The notes: generated from the sequence alone by a model not told the origin. A stretch of DNA of 64,000 nt from Methanomassiliicoccaceae archaeon (GCA_016284295.1 JAEEOP010000032.1:1-64000), one strand, 5' to 3'; positions 17,276-25,897 are shown, numbered from the stretch's first letter. Made by a program: numbers and translations.

Positions 17276-17546
17276 CCCGATGACGACAGACTGACACTGC
17301 AGGAGTTTTCCTGCCCGATGAATTCCTCCGCCTTCCTCACCTGTTCCTCCAAGGGCAGCATCCCATCCACCCATAGGACTGGAATGTCCATGCACCACCT
17401 GCGGAACGTCCTCGATCTCAGGAATTCGTGGGTGCGGCCGGTGTCTTGACGTGACGCTTATGGACTACTCCGTCGATCTCCACCATGGCGATGAACCTGT
17501 TCGGCCTGCTGATGAATGTCCCCGTCGTCACTTTCTCGTATCTCAT
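17276..17546 (-). pseudogene. Chimeric remnant: SfsA N-terminus joined to an unrelated tail
   Basis: From 17546 the minus strand reads MRYEKVTTGTFISRPNRFIA...VVHKRHVK, clearly the first 35 residues of an SfsA protein, but the frame ends at 17418. After a one-base slip at HVK(N)TGR the other frame continues THEFLRSRTFRRWC...VDGMLPLEEQVRKAEEF and stops at 17278-17276. That tail is not SfsA; its R/F/R-W and VDG...EEQV pattern resembles the end of some P-loop kinases, which is speculative. This looks like a recombination scar after which the gene decayed. Confidence 0.6.
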
Positions 17547-17587
17547 GTCATATCAATCCTGAGTGGGATCCGATGTCCTTTTTCGAC

Positions 17588-17617
17588 ATCGGGGTTCTCG
17601 TGAGAAAGGTCCCCGAT
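17588..17617. other. Inverted repeat in the gap before 17725
   Basis: ATCGGGG (17588-17594) and CCCCGAT (17611-17617) flank TTCTC-GT-GAGAA, so the 30-nt segment can fold almost completely. It lies between the chimeric sfsA remnant and the end of the next minus-strand gene. It may be a terminator for that gene, although no T run follows. Confidence 0.35.
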
Positions 17618-17724
17618 CATGTGCTGTCAAGGACTGTTCGGCGATGAGTATGGATGATATAAGTGAATCGACGGTCAGTAAGTGGGTGAAGTGAAGTGCC
17701 GACTTCTTGTCCGGAGCGGTCCGT

Positions 17725-18375
17725 TCAGAAAGGCCAGAGCCATTTCAGCGACAGGAAGAACGTAAGGAAGATCGACCCGATCAGCATCTCGGCATCGAAC
17801 TTGATGCACGCCCAGATGAAAGCCCTGTATTCCACTTCCGAGTGGTCTGCTTCATTCATCCCGGTTATGTGCGTGACATGGCTGCCATCGATCTCGTCCA
17901 TCGTTATCCTGAGGTCTTGCGGTCTGCCTTTGAACGGATGACTGTCCTCATGCCCTGAGGCCTCCCTGGAGATCGCAACGGTGACCTCCGAATCCGGAAC
18001 GACGATGCCGACATCCGTGCCTCTGAAGACCTTGGCATAGGGGACATCGTCCACGAACACGAAGAACGGCATGTTGGTGTACACATGTCTGCTGCAGGAT
18101 ATGTTCACGGGAACGCCGGATTCGGAATGATGGAGCACCTCGTTCTCGTACTCGATCACCGGATAACTCGGATCCAGATAGGAATCGATGATGTTACACA
18201 GGAACAGGGCCACGAAGAACAGACCGACACAGGGTGCGAGCACGTAGAACCCGAAATCGAGATCCTGGCAGAAGGCCCAGATGATCAGCACCAGTTCGAT
18301 CAGGGCGAACGATCTGAAGGCAAGCTTCGGTATCGTGGTATCTGATACTCCTCTCCTGATACCGCCAAGGCCCAT
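17725..18375 (-). CDS. Membrane protein of unknown function (216 aa)
   Basis: There are two adjacent N-terminal helices (residues about 22-65), a hydrophilic beta-rich domain of about 115 residues (EVTVAISREA, RITMDEIDGSHV), and a C-terminal helix (IGSIFLTFFLSL) ending KWLWPF. No recognisable family. The topology suggests a membrane-anchored sensor or assembly domain, which cannot be proved from sequence. Confidence 0.6.
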   Translation of the reverse strand: MGLGGIRRGVSDTTIPKLAFRSFALIELVLIIWAFCQDLDFGFYVLAPCVGLFFVALFLCNIIDSYLDPSYPVIEYENEVLHHSESGVPVNISCSRHVYTNMPFFVFVDDVPYAKVFRGTDVGIVVPDSEVTVAISREASGHEDSHPFKGRPQDLRITMDEIDGSHVTHITGMNEADHSEVEYRAFIWACIKFDAEMLIGSIFLTFFLSLKWLWPF

Positions 18376-18490
18376 GGTTGCAGGTAGGCGGGGAGCGTAT
18401 TTTATGTTAGTCGCATCCGGTGACGGGTGACGTCAATAATAAGAGACTATTCGGATGAGGCATGTCTACAAAAGCGATCCTGCCGAATGT

Positions 18491-18525
18491 ATTCGCCGAC
18501 ATAAACGGGCGAATCCTTTTATCTA
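18491..18525 (+). promoter_or_regulatory. Promoter with a 7-bp inverted repeat ahead of the repeat-rich surface protein
   Basis: ATTCGCC (18491-18497) and GGCGAAT (18508-18514) are a perfect inverted repeat with a 10-base spacer. It abuts the TATA-like TTTTATCTA (18517-18525), so it covers the BRE region. A bound protein could block or help TBP/TFB. The GTG start of the gene is at 18571. Confidence 0.45.
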
Positions 18526-18570
18526 CAGGGCGTGTCGGAAAGCCAGTAATACTCCGAAAGGTGGATAGAA

Positions 18571-19218
18571 GTGAAGAACAAATTGATGGCCGGAATCGCG
18601 GTGCTCGCGGTGCTGGGGATGGTCTTCGTCGGCGCATCTGCTATAGAAGACGAGCAGGACGCCGCCGGTAGTGCTGTCGCGGAGAACAAGTTGATCATAT
18701 ATTCCAATATTCCAGGCAGCGCCATTACCTGGGAATCAAACCAGGTGTTTACATTGCCTAACCCCGACCCCCTGTTTAAATGGGAGGGCCATGAGTTCTA
18801 TTGTTATTCTCACAGTACCACCTATACAGGTGAGAAGCTCATGCCTGGAGATGTATTATCTGTAAAGGGCTTGGTCAAACTGTACTGCATCTGGGATGTG
18901 GATGAATCGGCTTCTCAGGATGACGACAAGCCATCAGAGGGGAAAGAGGACACCAAACCTTCCGAGGGCGGAGACGATACCAAACCTTCCGAGGGCGGTG
19001 ATGACACTAAGCCATCAGAAGGTGGTGATGACACCAAACCTTCTGAAGGCGGTGATGACACTAAGCCATCTGAGGGCGGAGATGATACCAAACCCTCTGA
19101 AGGCCAGGGTGAATCCGGCACGGCACCGGTACAGGATAACACCCTCATCATCTGTGCAATCGTCGTGATCATCGCCTTGATCGCCGTGGCGGCGTTCGTT
19201 CTGCATAAACATCATTGA
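18571..19218 (+). CDS. Surface protein with DDTKPSEGG tandem repeats
   Basis: A 215-residue exported protein. GTG at 18571 is preceded by GGTGG at about 7 bases. There is a signal peptide (LMAGIAVLAVLGMVFVGASA), a globular region of about 75 residues (LIIYSNIPGSAITWESN...KLYCIWDVD), a repeat tract with the 9-residue unit GGDDTKPSE, and a C-terminal helix LIICAIVVIIALIAVAAFVL followed by HKHH. The layout is that of an anchored cell-surface protein with a disordered acidic stalk. Function unknown. Confidence 0.75.
   Translation: MKNKLMAGIAVLAVLGMVFVGASAIEDEQDAAGSAVAENKLIIYSNIPGSAITWESNQVFTLPNPDPLFKWEGHEFYCYSHSTTYTGEKLMPGDVLSVKGLVKLYCIWDVDESASQDDDKPSEGKEDTKPSEGGDDTKPSEGGDDTKPSEGGDDTKPSEGGDDTKPSEGGDDTKPSEGQGESGTAPVQDNTLIICAIVVIIALIAVAAFVLHKHH
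18967..19101 (+). repeat. Five 27-bp tandem coding repeats
   Basis: Five consecutive 27-base units encode GGDDTKPSE, with synonymous differences between copies. A degenerate unit lies on either side. Such arrays expand and contract by slippage or recombination, so stalk length may vary between strains. Confidence 0.85.
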
Positions 19219-19352
19219 TTTCTGATGGGCGGTCGGTTCGGCCGCCTCATCAGAAACTATCAGATTCTTACTCAGGTAACTGTCGCAATGGGAACCGTCT
19301 GTAGTCTTCGTTTTGACCGGGCGCACAGATCGTTTTGAAGATACGGTTGGAA

Positions 19353-20690
19353 TCAGGCCATCGCCAGCACGGTATCCATGAACTTCAGCGTCTTCGCGAA
19401 GTTCTCCGCTCCGGAGGGGGTATGGGTGTTCAGCTCCCAGATGTGCAGCAGCACCGGATTATCCGGGAAGTTGCCCTCGACATAGACTCCAAGTTCCTGG
19501 AGCCTCTTCACGAGGTCCTTCCCCTGGTCATAGAACGATCCGAAGTTCGCATCGCTGACGTAGCTCGGAGGGAAGTTGGCATCCACATTCTCGAGTATCG
19601 ATGCCTGATGCGCTAGTTCGGTATGCTCGTAATCGATCTCGCCGAACACGGACCTTCCGCAGACGTTCCCGAACCAATCGAAGACGAACATGTGCATGTT
19701 CCCGAACCTGGGCATGTCCACGAGGCCGGAGATCGAAATGTATCCGTCCACATCGACACCGGTTCCATCCAGAGCGGGAACGATCCCCACTTCGTCGGCA
19801 TAACTGCGGTTGGTCTGCAGCAGGGCCAGCTGTCCGCTGAGTTGGGATCCTCCGGAGTCGCCTCCGACGAACAGGCCTTCGATGTTCGCTCCGTAGTCGT
19901 CGGCATGATTCACGAAGTATCTCAGTGCATTGTTTACCGCGGTTATCCCCTGTGGATACGGGTTCTGCGGGGCAAGGACGTAATCAACCGTCACTACGCA
20001 GTATCCGGCATCCACCATCGAATCCAGATAAATGTTCTGTGAACCGAGTTCCTTATCTCCGAACACCAGCCCGCCCCCATGGACGTAGAAGAATGTCCCT
20101 TTGCTGTCCGGGATGGAGTATACGGTGTAGGTGTTGTTCGGGTATGCCGATTCGTAGGTGACGTCGCGGTAGATTGTGACATCGCCTATGACCTCGACTG
20201 ATTCCTCTACATCCGTCGGATAATCCGCGGATCCGGATTGGAATATCATAGCCGCAGGGGTAGGGTCCACCGCACAATAAGCGAAGAAGACCATCATGGA
20301 TCCTGCCACTATCAAAACGGCGAAGCCGAAGACACCGAGCACTTTTCCGAATGTGGTGTGCTCATGGTCCAGGTGCCTTCTGGCATCCATAACGGCTATC
20401 GCCATGGCGAATATGCTCACAAAGGCGGCCAGTGCCGAATGTATGGAGAACCTGTCAGTGAAGCATCCTGCGGCCATGAAGATCAGGATCAGAGCGAAGA
20501 AGCACAAGCGGAGCTTGATCTCCTTATCGTTGCGCTCCAGGTAAACGGAGATCGCTATGACCCCCGCTGCCAATGCCGTCATGTGCGGGAAGTAGTTGAA
20601 TGCCATGAACAGGTCTATCGCTATCAGCAGCAGCACTGCATGCAGGAACCTTGTCAGGAGCGTTCTGTGTCTGTCTTTCATGGCCTTCAC
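19353..20690 (-). CDS. Membrane-anchored alpha/beta-hydrolase (HSL-type esterase)
   Basis: A 445-residue protein. About 150 residues with four or five hydrophobic helices are followed by an esterase domain. HGGGLVFGDKE is the HGGG oxyanion motif of the hormone-sensitive lipase family. VGGDSGGSQL holds the nucleophile Ser in GDSGG. Asp and His candidates are in FPDNPVLLHIWELNTHTP near the end. It likely hydrolyses esters at the outer face of the membrane; substrate unknown. GTG 20690 or ATG 20681 could be the start, and no strong Shine-Dalgarno sequence decides it. Confidence 0.8.
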   Translation of the reverse strand: MKAMKDRHRTLLTRFLHAVLLLIAIDLFMAFNYFPHMTALAAGVIAISVYLERNDKEIKLRLCFFALILIFMAAGCFTDRFSIHSALAAFVSIFAMAIAVMDARRHLDHEHTTFGKVLGVFGFAVLIVAGSMMVFFAYCAVDPTPAAMIFQSGSADYPTDVEESVEVIGDVTIYRDVTYESAYPNNTYTVYSIPDSKGTFFYVHGGGLVFGDKELGSQNIYLDSMVDAGYCVVTVDYVLAPQNPYPQGITAVNNALRYFVNHADDYGANIEGLFVGGDSGGSQLSGQLALLQTNRSYADEVGIVPALDGTGVDVDGYISISGLVDMPRFGNMHMFVFDWFGNVCGRSVFGEIDYEHTELAHQASILENVDANFPPSYVSDANFGSFYDQGKDLVKRLQELGVYVEGNFPDNPVLLHIWELNTHTPSGAENFAKTLKFMDTVLAMA

Positions 20691-20898
20691 TCGGAGGATT
20701 TCGAATCCGCTACATCCTCCGCCTGCTCAGTGTTGCAATTATATCAACTCTATGGAAGTTCTTTCGCGATTAGTATCCGTTTTCGGCTGCAACCCATCCA
20801 ATATGCAGATATTATCAGTGCATCCGACATAGGCTGCCGGAAGTTCTGTAGAAGTGAAGAAGGGGTTTATGCCGGGCATCGCCCGGCCGGTCGCATGC

Positions 20899-21492
20899 TC
20901 AGAACGATCCCTTGTTCCTCGCCTTGCTCATCTTGCATTGGACCGTTTTGTACATGTTCGCGATGCCTTTGCTGTCGCAGCAGTACTGGACGGTGTTCTC
21001 GCGGCATATGCCGATCCTTCCCGCCTCCTCTGCGACATCGATGTTCGCCCCGATGAACAGGAAGTCCCATCCGTCTTTCTTCCTCGCTTCGATTAATTCC
21101 TTCACCTTCCAGTAGGAGTATTCCCTGCTGGAGTTCTCCTGGCCGTCGGTGATTATGACGAACAGGGTGACGTCGGGGACGACACTCCCGGGGGATCCCT
21201 GGGTGCGCCTTATGCGCTCGATGGTCTCTCCGACCGCATCCAGGAGGGCGGTGGAACCAGTGACGAAGTACTCCTCCTCGGTCAGCTTGGGGACCTTGTC
21301 GAGAGAGATCCTGTCGTGCAGCACCTGCATCCTGTCGCTGAAGAGGACTGTCGATACGATCGCATCACCTTCCTTCTTCTGCTTCTCGATCATGGAGTTG
21401 AATCCGCCGATGGTATCGCTCTCGAGACCCGACATTGATCCGCTTCTGTCGATTATGAACACCATTTCCGTAAGTTTGCCTTTCATGGTCAT
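20899..21492 (-). CDS. VWA-domain protein
   Basis: A 197-residue von Willebrand factor A domain with a complete MIDAS: DRSGSMSG (DxSxS), GSTALLDAVG (the Thr) and FVIITDGQEN (the Asp). It resembles the stand-alone VWA (TerY-like) proteins involved in metal-dependent protein binding. The partner is not evident. ATG 21492 or 21486 is the likely start; a longer frame to 21537 exists but lacks family similarity. Confidence 0.8.
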   Translation of the reverse strand: MTMKGKLTEMVFIIDRSGSMSGLESDTIGGFNSMIEKQKKEGDAIVSTVLFSDRMQVLHDRISLDKVPKLTEEEYFVTGSTALLDAVGETIERIRRTQGSPGSVVPDVTLFVIITDGQENSSREYSYWKVKELIEARKKDGWDFLFIGANIDVAEEAGRIGICRENTVQYCCDSKGIANMYKTVQCKMSKARNKGSF

Positions 21493-21656
21493 CGTACGGA
21501 AGATTCCGTGGGAAGAATAAGAATGTAAAATTGTCACCTATGTCCGGAATGTTGGTAATGTTGGAAAAGAGGTCTGTCATCGATTACTCATGTGTGAGAG
21601 GAATTGTCTAAATCCTTAATAACTGCTGGAAGCTCTCAGTTTGCGAGCTTGAAACA

Positions 21657-21985
21657 ATGCATTCGTTATTCAACTCTTTGCACAGAAGTCCACCAGAATC
21701 CGATACCACACAAAGGATTGGTACGTTGCAACTATCATCCATTACATTCAGAGATCAAACCATTCAACTTTCAGTTCCACTTAACCTGTCAATAACAAAA
21801 AGGGACACACATTCTATGTAGAGAACCTTGAAGTAAGCTGTTTAGGGATCGGAACGGGATTCGAATCTGCTTTAGATGACTTCTCTTCCCAGTTTATCTT
21901 GACGATTCGCATGGCTCAGGAATTTGGCAGACAGGGGAATGAATACTGTGACAATGCAATGTATTACTTGAGTGGAATAAGATGA
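21657..21985 (+). pseudogene. Frameshifted small gene of unknown function
   Basis: ATG 21657 opens a frame that reads as normal protein (TFRDQTIQLSVPLNLSITK) up to an A5 run near 21797. The natural continuation, KGHTFYVENLEVSCLGIGTG...ALDDFSSQFILTIRMAQEFGRQGNEYC...YYLSGIR with TGA at 21983-21985, is in the next frame. One extra A in the run would restore a protein of about 109 residues. No family is recognised. The rest of 21538-22041 shows nothing further. Confidence 0.45.
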
Positions 21986-22041
21986 CCCGCAAAGGTAGGA
22001 ATTAATCCTATTACGATAGGCCCTCTATGTCCGAATCATTG

Positions 22042-23004
22042 TCAGAGTTGATTCATACTGATGCTGAACGTGTATTTCCGGTCCTTGCTGACGAGCACCA
22101 CGGTGTTGGACAGGGGTTCTGACTCTGAGACGTCCTCTTCCAGGTCCGGAACGGACATGAAGCACTTGCCGAGAGCAGATTCGGGCAGATTGGCGGATCT
22201 TTCGGCATTGCACCGACGGGCCAATATGTCCCTGAAAGATGCCTCTGGTCTATACACGGACAGATATGCCCTTCCAGAATCGGTGAGCCTGATAGTGCGG
22301 TCGGAGGGCTTCTCCAGCCAGCCGTTCTCGAGGGCTATGGCGATGTAGTGCCTCTTGAGGTACCTCTCCTCCTTCTCCTCGAGGGAGGTCCTTCCATATC
22401 CGCTCTTCCTGTCGGGGTCGTAGGACCATTCGCCGGCATCCTTCAGCCCATCGATTATCCTGCGGTACTTGGGGTATCTGGATTCCCTCAGGAGCCTGTC
22501 CACGATGCCGAGGAATACTATCATCTCCTGATCGGGTCTGTCGTTCCTCAGACCGGTGACCCTCTCCGGCTCCGATACACGGGCCGATGCATCGATACTG
22601 CTGATGATCTTCCCGATCTCGTCCGCTGTCATCCCCAGGTCCGTCTCGACCTTGAAGGCAACCGCAGTCTTAGTGAGCATGGATGCGAACATAGCTGCGG
22701 CGGAGAACTCCGGTGTCCCGGAGGATATGTTGATGAAGATGTCCAGGTCGGAACCATATTCGCGGCCCAGGCCGTTCATGATATCGATGATGCATCCCAG
22801 GACCTCGTTGTAATCAGAGACGTCTACCTCATGCTCCACGATGTTAGTGCATGTTATGTCGGATCTGGACGAAACGTAGATCTTCCTGGACAGTTCGGAT
22901 AACGGCGCATCCCTGGCATCCACGAAAACATGGATGATGTCCGGTTCGTAGTGGCCTATTGGCTCAAGATAGACCTTGCTGATTGGCGAGATGCAGAAAA
23001 GCAT
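22042..23004 (-). CDS. CARF-like / winged-helix regulator (HFX_2341, DUF6293 type)
   Basis: A 320-residue protein. The N-terminal half has a Rossmann-like CARF layout (LFCISPISKVYLEPIGHYEPDIIHVFVDA ... DLDIFINISSGTPEFSAAAMFA), where the NISSGT loop is typical of nucleotide-sensing CARF-type domains. The C-terminal part is helical with a winged-helix look (KYRRIIDGLKDAGEW...TIRLTDSGRAYL). Related archaeal proteins are annotated as HFX_2341 or DUF6293 regulators. It may sense a nucleotide signal. ATG 23004 has AGGGAG 7 bases upstream; a longer start at 23031 lacks this. No CRISPR array or cas gene is in the window. Confidence 0.75.
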   Translation of the reverse strand: MLFCISPISKVYLEPIGHYEPDIIHVFVDARDAPLSELSRKIYVSSRSDITCTNIVEHEVDVSDYNEVLGCIIDIMNGLGREYGSDLDIFINISSGTPEFSAAAMFASMLTKTAVAFKVETDLGMTADEIGKIISSIDASARVSEPERVTGLRNDRPDQEMIVFLGIVDRLLRESRYPKYRRIIDGLKDAGEWSYDPDRKSGYGRTSLEEKEERYLKRHYIAIALENGWLEKPSDRTIRLTDSGRAYLSVYRPEASFRDILARRCNAERSANLPESALGKCFMSVPDLEEDVSESEPLSNTVVLVSKDRKYTFSISMNQL

Positions 23005-23148
23005 CACAGACTCCCTTCTTCCGGACGACATCCCTTAGTGCATTGGGCAGTACGGTTAAAGCGATTTCCCTCGGAAAGGCAGATGCATCCCAGACGTCTA
23101 CCGAATTTGGTCAAATTCCTTATATGCGGCTTATCGGATTGTCTCCCT

Positions 23149-23185
23149 CTATTCGTTTTTTTCGTCTTATTCGTATCAATACGAT
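23149..23185 (-). promoter_or_regulatory. TTCGT-repeat operator upstream of the CARF-like regulator
   Basis: The segment holds ATTCGT (23151-23156), TTCGT (23161-23165) and an inverted pair ATTCGTAT / ATACGAT (23169-23185). A TATA-like element (CATATAAGG on the minus strand, about 23117-23126) lies between it and the gene start at 23004, so the repeats are in an activator/repressor position. The same motif recurs upstream of the next gene at 24479-24514. Confidence 0.5.
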
Positions 23186-24462
23186 TAGTGACGGACATAT
23201 TTGGTCGACCTGCCCGAACCGCATTGCTCTATCAACCCTTTGGATAGAAGATCATCGATTATCTTCAGGGCCTGCATCCTGGATACTCCAATTTCCTTTT
23301 CGAGCTCGGATCTTCCCATCGGGATGTCCGAGAAAGCTTGCAGAGCCCTCATGGACGGTTCGGTCAGAGGTTCGTCGGTCATCTTGGGGAGGGTGATCTT
23401 GAAAACGTTCGTGCTGAGTTCTATCTTAGGTTTCCTGGGATCTCCTGAATACGCTCCGAAGATGCGCGGTATGCCGGTACCGTAGGACTCCATCAGCCCC
23501 AGGCGATAGAAGATCGCTGCTAACGCCTCGTTCCTCCTGGAAGAGACTCCGAGATACAGATCGTCCAACGCCAGACCCTTATATAGGCCGCCCAGGGACG
23601 ATACGGACATACGATCATCATACATTTCCACAAGTATGCTTCCGCTCAACGAGTAGTCGCGATGCACCAGCGCATTGATCAAGCATTCACGTACGGCTTC
23701 GACAGGATAATCTCTGGAATCGATGCGACGAACGCCTTGTATCTTGGATCTCCTTGAATTGTGTTTGTCGATGAATTCGAGGGCTTTTTCGAGCTGGAAT
23801 AATAGCGATCCACTGAATTCGCCCCGGTCCTGGAAGCTCACTTTGGCATCATCGCCGAACAGTGATGCCTTGATACTCTGAGTGCATTGGTCCGAAAGGA
23901 GGTACCCCAGATTCGTATATTCGGAATCTCTTATCATGCCTAAGGATCTCATCTGCTCCTCTTTGAGTTCCAGGCCGTTGGCGGAGAGTATCCTGGTAGT
24001 CTCTTTGAAGGTCAGATCCTGTTTTACGGACCTAAGGTCTTCATATGGGGTTGTAGGCGACTCTCTGATCATCTCTCTTATAATTGGTTCTTCAGCTGGA
24101 ACGTTGGTCGGGCCTTGGCGGATATAAACGCTTCCTTCTTTCAGCCCTTTCTCTTTCCAGTAGTATGGTTTGCTAGGGCCTTCAGGCACTTCGAGTACGA
24201 CTACATCTTTGCCATCCATTTTTACAGTCCTGATACGGATATTTGCGATGATCGATGGGCGAACATTGTCCCTTACACTCGAGAGAAGGCTGTTGGAGAC
24301 TAGATCTTGGTCATCGACGCCAATGATGTTGCCGCTATCAGAAATGCCGATGTAAATAGTACCGCCGGTTGTATTACTGAAAGCCACAACCGCTTTCAAA
24401 ACCTTGGATGTGAACATCTCTTTGAATTCAGTCTTGGCATCTTCAACAAGATCGGTCTTCAT
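23185..24462 (-). CDS. AlbA_2/ATP-binding regulator (Schlafen-like domain)
   Basis: A 425-residue protein of the widespread AlbA_2 + HATPase_c_4 family. The N-terminus DLVEDAKTEFKEMFTSKVLKAVVAFSNTTGGTIYIGISDSG is the AlbA_2 (Slfn-AlbA_2) signature. The middle holds REVYLINALVHRDY-type sequence (VRECLINALVHRDYSLSG) and RNEALAAIFYRLGLMESYGTGIPR, as in HATPase_c_4. A C-terminal winged helix follows (SELEKEIGVSRMQALKIIDDLLSKGLIE). These act as transcription regulators or nucleic-acid processing factors. Direct TTCGTA repeats at its promoter suggest autoregulation. Confidence 0.85.
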   Translation of the reverse strand: MKTDLVEDAKTEFKEMFTSKVLKAVVAFSNTTGGTIYIGISDSGNIIGVDDQDLVSNSLLSSVRDNVRPSIIANIRIRTVKMDGKDVVVLEVPEGPSKPYYWKEKGLKEGSVYIRQGPTNVPAEEPIIREMIRESPTTPYEDLRSVKQDLTFKETTRILSANGLELKEEQMRSLGMIRDSEYTNLGYLLSDQCTQSIKASLFGDDAKVSFQDRGEFSGSLLFQLEKALEFIDKHNSRRSKIQGVRRIDSRDYPVEAVRECLINALVHRDYSLSGSILVEMYDDRMSVSSLGGLYKGLALDDLYLGVSSRRNEALAAIFYRLGLMESYGTGIPRIFGAYSGDPRKPKIELSTNVFKITLPKMTDEPLTEPSMRALQAFSDIPMGRSELEKEIGVSRMQALKIIDDLLSKGLIEQCGSGRSTKYVRH

Positions 24463-24764
24463 AGCTAGTCATTGCAATATTCGTATTTATTCGTATTTAT
24501 TCGTAGTAATCGTATCACAAACAATTTCAATTCCATTCACGAACGGTATAAATCTTTATGTTGTTGAGAATTCATTGACACCTGGTAGACACTGAATTCT
24601 CAAGCTCAAGGGTCTTGATTAGCGAAGCTATGTCCAGGCTGCTGAATTTGACGCCAAGAATCTGTAGAATTGACATGATTTCTCATTCTTGCTGCAAAAA
24701 GAACGAGTTTCGAGCCGTTCTCAGGGCTCAGTTAGAAAAATGAATGGGCCTGCCGAATACATGT
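24463..24764. other. Intergenic segment with a strong inverted repeat
   Basis: TTGAGAATTCA (24564-24574) and TGAATTCTCAA (24593-24603) are perfectly complementary with an 18-base spacer. A plus-strand TATA-like GGTATAAATC (24545-24554) lies about 22 bases before the repeat, so a transcript starting in it would run toward the IS element. A 37-codon frame from 24631 is not convincing. Otherwise nothing is seen. Confidence 0.35.
24479..24514 (-). promoter_or_regulatory. Triple TATTCGTA direct repeat at the AlbA_2 promoter
   Basis: Three near-identical 10-base units, TCGTATTTAT, TCGTATTTAT and TCGTAGTAAT, follow one another from 24481, 17-50 bases upstream of the ATG at 24462. They overlap the A/T-rich sequence that must serve as TATA box, so binding there would repress. 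The TTCGTA core is shared with 23149-23185. Confidence 0.6.
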
Positions 24765-25789
24765 CTAAGGCAACTGTGTTTCCTAATTCTTTCATATCGA
24801 CCACCTTGTTGATTTGAAAAGATTGAACACGATTACGAACCAACCGATCATGTTGGCGACCTGCTCCCGGCCTCTGGCCCGGAGCGTGTCGCCGAATTTC
24901 CTCTTGAGGTCGGAGAACGCCGCCTCGATCTTCCACCTTCTAGAATAACCGACCTCCTCCTTCCATTTCTCCCTGCCGATCTCGAGGATCCTCCTCACGT
25001 GTTTCGCACGTGACCAGCATCCTCTGATCTTACCGCTGCCTGAATTGCGTGCCATGGGATCCAGACTGCCTCTGATGTTCGCGATGAACTCGATCCCCTT
25101 CTCCTCCATCCAATTCCAGTACTCCTTCTTGTCGTAAGCGGCATCGGCTAGTACTTTCTTCACCTCATGGCCCTCGCCGAGGACGAGTTCCATGAGCCTT
25201 CCGAATACCGGAGAATCGTTCAGGTACGGTTCTGATATGACATATGCCAGTATCTCCCCCGTGTCCACGTTGACAGCTGCATGGAACTTGTACCAGCCCC
25301 TCACACTAACCAGGTTCCAATGGTATACTCTCCACCCCGACGGCCTGTCCGGGGACAGGCCGGTGGAGTCTATGGCGACGGTGATGGGACCGGGACGGGG
25401 CTTCGCCCCGGTCCCGAAAGCCATCACCCTCGCATCGGTCACATCCGTGGTCCCTTTGTGGATGTCCAATCCCGCACCCCTCTTGTTCAGCTGCGAATAC
25501 GATATGCCCGGAAGCCCCATCCTCTGCATCTCGTAGGTTATCCTGGCAGCGACGGCCCTGTATCCCGCCTTGTGCCCGACGATCTGCCTCATGCCCCATT
25601 CGATCACACAGTCCGGAGCCCTGAAACGTGCGCCGACCTTATCGGCATTGGCATCGTTCAGTTCCGCCAATACCTCCTCCTCACTCGGAAATGCATCCAA
25701 AATAAGTTCGAATTCTCCTTCGCAACGGTTGTCGCGATGCCAATCTCTATTAGTCTTGTCGTCCTTTGCCAAAACGTTGACCGCCTAAG
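24765..25789 (-). mobile_element. IS5-like insertion sequence
   Basis: A single transposase gene occupies nearly the whole 1.0-kb segment, as in IS5-family elements. CTAAGGC (24765-24771) and GCCTAAG (25783-25789) are candidate ends, complementary except that the next bases diverge, so the boundaries are tentative. No clear target duplication was found. The downstream flank (25898-25925) has a separate 11-bp inverted repeat. Confidence 0.5.
24792..25772 (-). CDS. IS5-family DDE transposase
   Basis: A 326-residue transposase. The DDE catalytic positions are visible as ITVAIDSTGLSPD (first Asp, about residue 134), VKKVLADAAYDKKEYWNWMEEKGIEFIANIR (second Asp) and SRRWKIEAAFSDLKRKFGDTLRAR (the Glu within the R-x-x-x-E-x-x-F signature). 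The start is TTG at 25772 followed by GCAAAGGAC. The frame is uninterrupted, so the element may be active. The C-terminus is complete. Confidence 0.85.
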   Translation of the reverse strand: MAKDDKTNRDWHRDNRCEGEFELILDAFPSEEEVLAELNDANADKVGARFRAPDCVIEWGMRQIVGHKAGYRAVAARITYEMQRMGLPGISYSQLNKRGAGLDIHKGTTDVTDARVMAFGTGAKPRPGPITVAIDSTGLSPDRPSGWRVYHWNLVSVRGWYKFHAAVNVDTGEILAYVISEPYLNDSPVFGRLMELVLGEGHEVKKVLADAAYDKKEYWNWMEEKGIEFIANIRGSLDPMARNSGSGKIRGCWSRAKHVRRILEIGREKWKEEVGYSRRWKIEAAFSDLKRKFGDTLRARGREQVANMIGWFVIVFNLFKSTRWSI

Positions 25790-25897
25790 TCGACCGCCCC
25801 CTTCCTTGTCAGGTTCGAAATTGAGTAGGACGGGGGCGTATTTTTCCATGTCTCATGCTGGATCATCGACTTTATCCTTGAATGCCATTCTGAAATT

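Noticed and set aside
18967-19101. CRISPR-like array
   Set aside because: The 27-base repeats are directly adjacent without spacers and are in frame with a surface protein stalk.
21845-21865. tRNA T-loop-like GGGATTCGAATC
   Set aside because: No acceptor, D or anticodon stems can be formed around it, and it lies in a protein-like frame (IGTGFESAL).
22042-23004. Type III CRISPR accessory gene (Csm6/Csx1-like)
   Set aside because: The CARF-like domain is joined to a winged helix, not a HEPN nuclease, and there are no cas genes or repeats in the window.
24631-24744. A 37-codon plus-strand ORF after the 24564-24603 inverted repeat
   Set aside because: Very short, Cys/Arg-rich and without a Shine-Dalgarno sequence or recognisable similarity.
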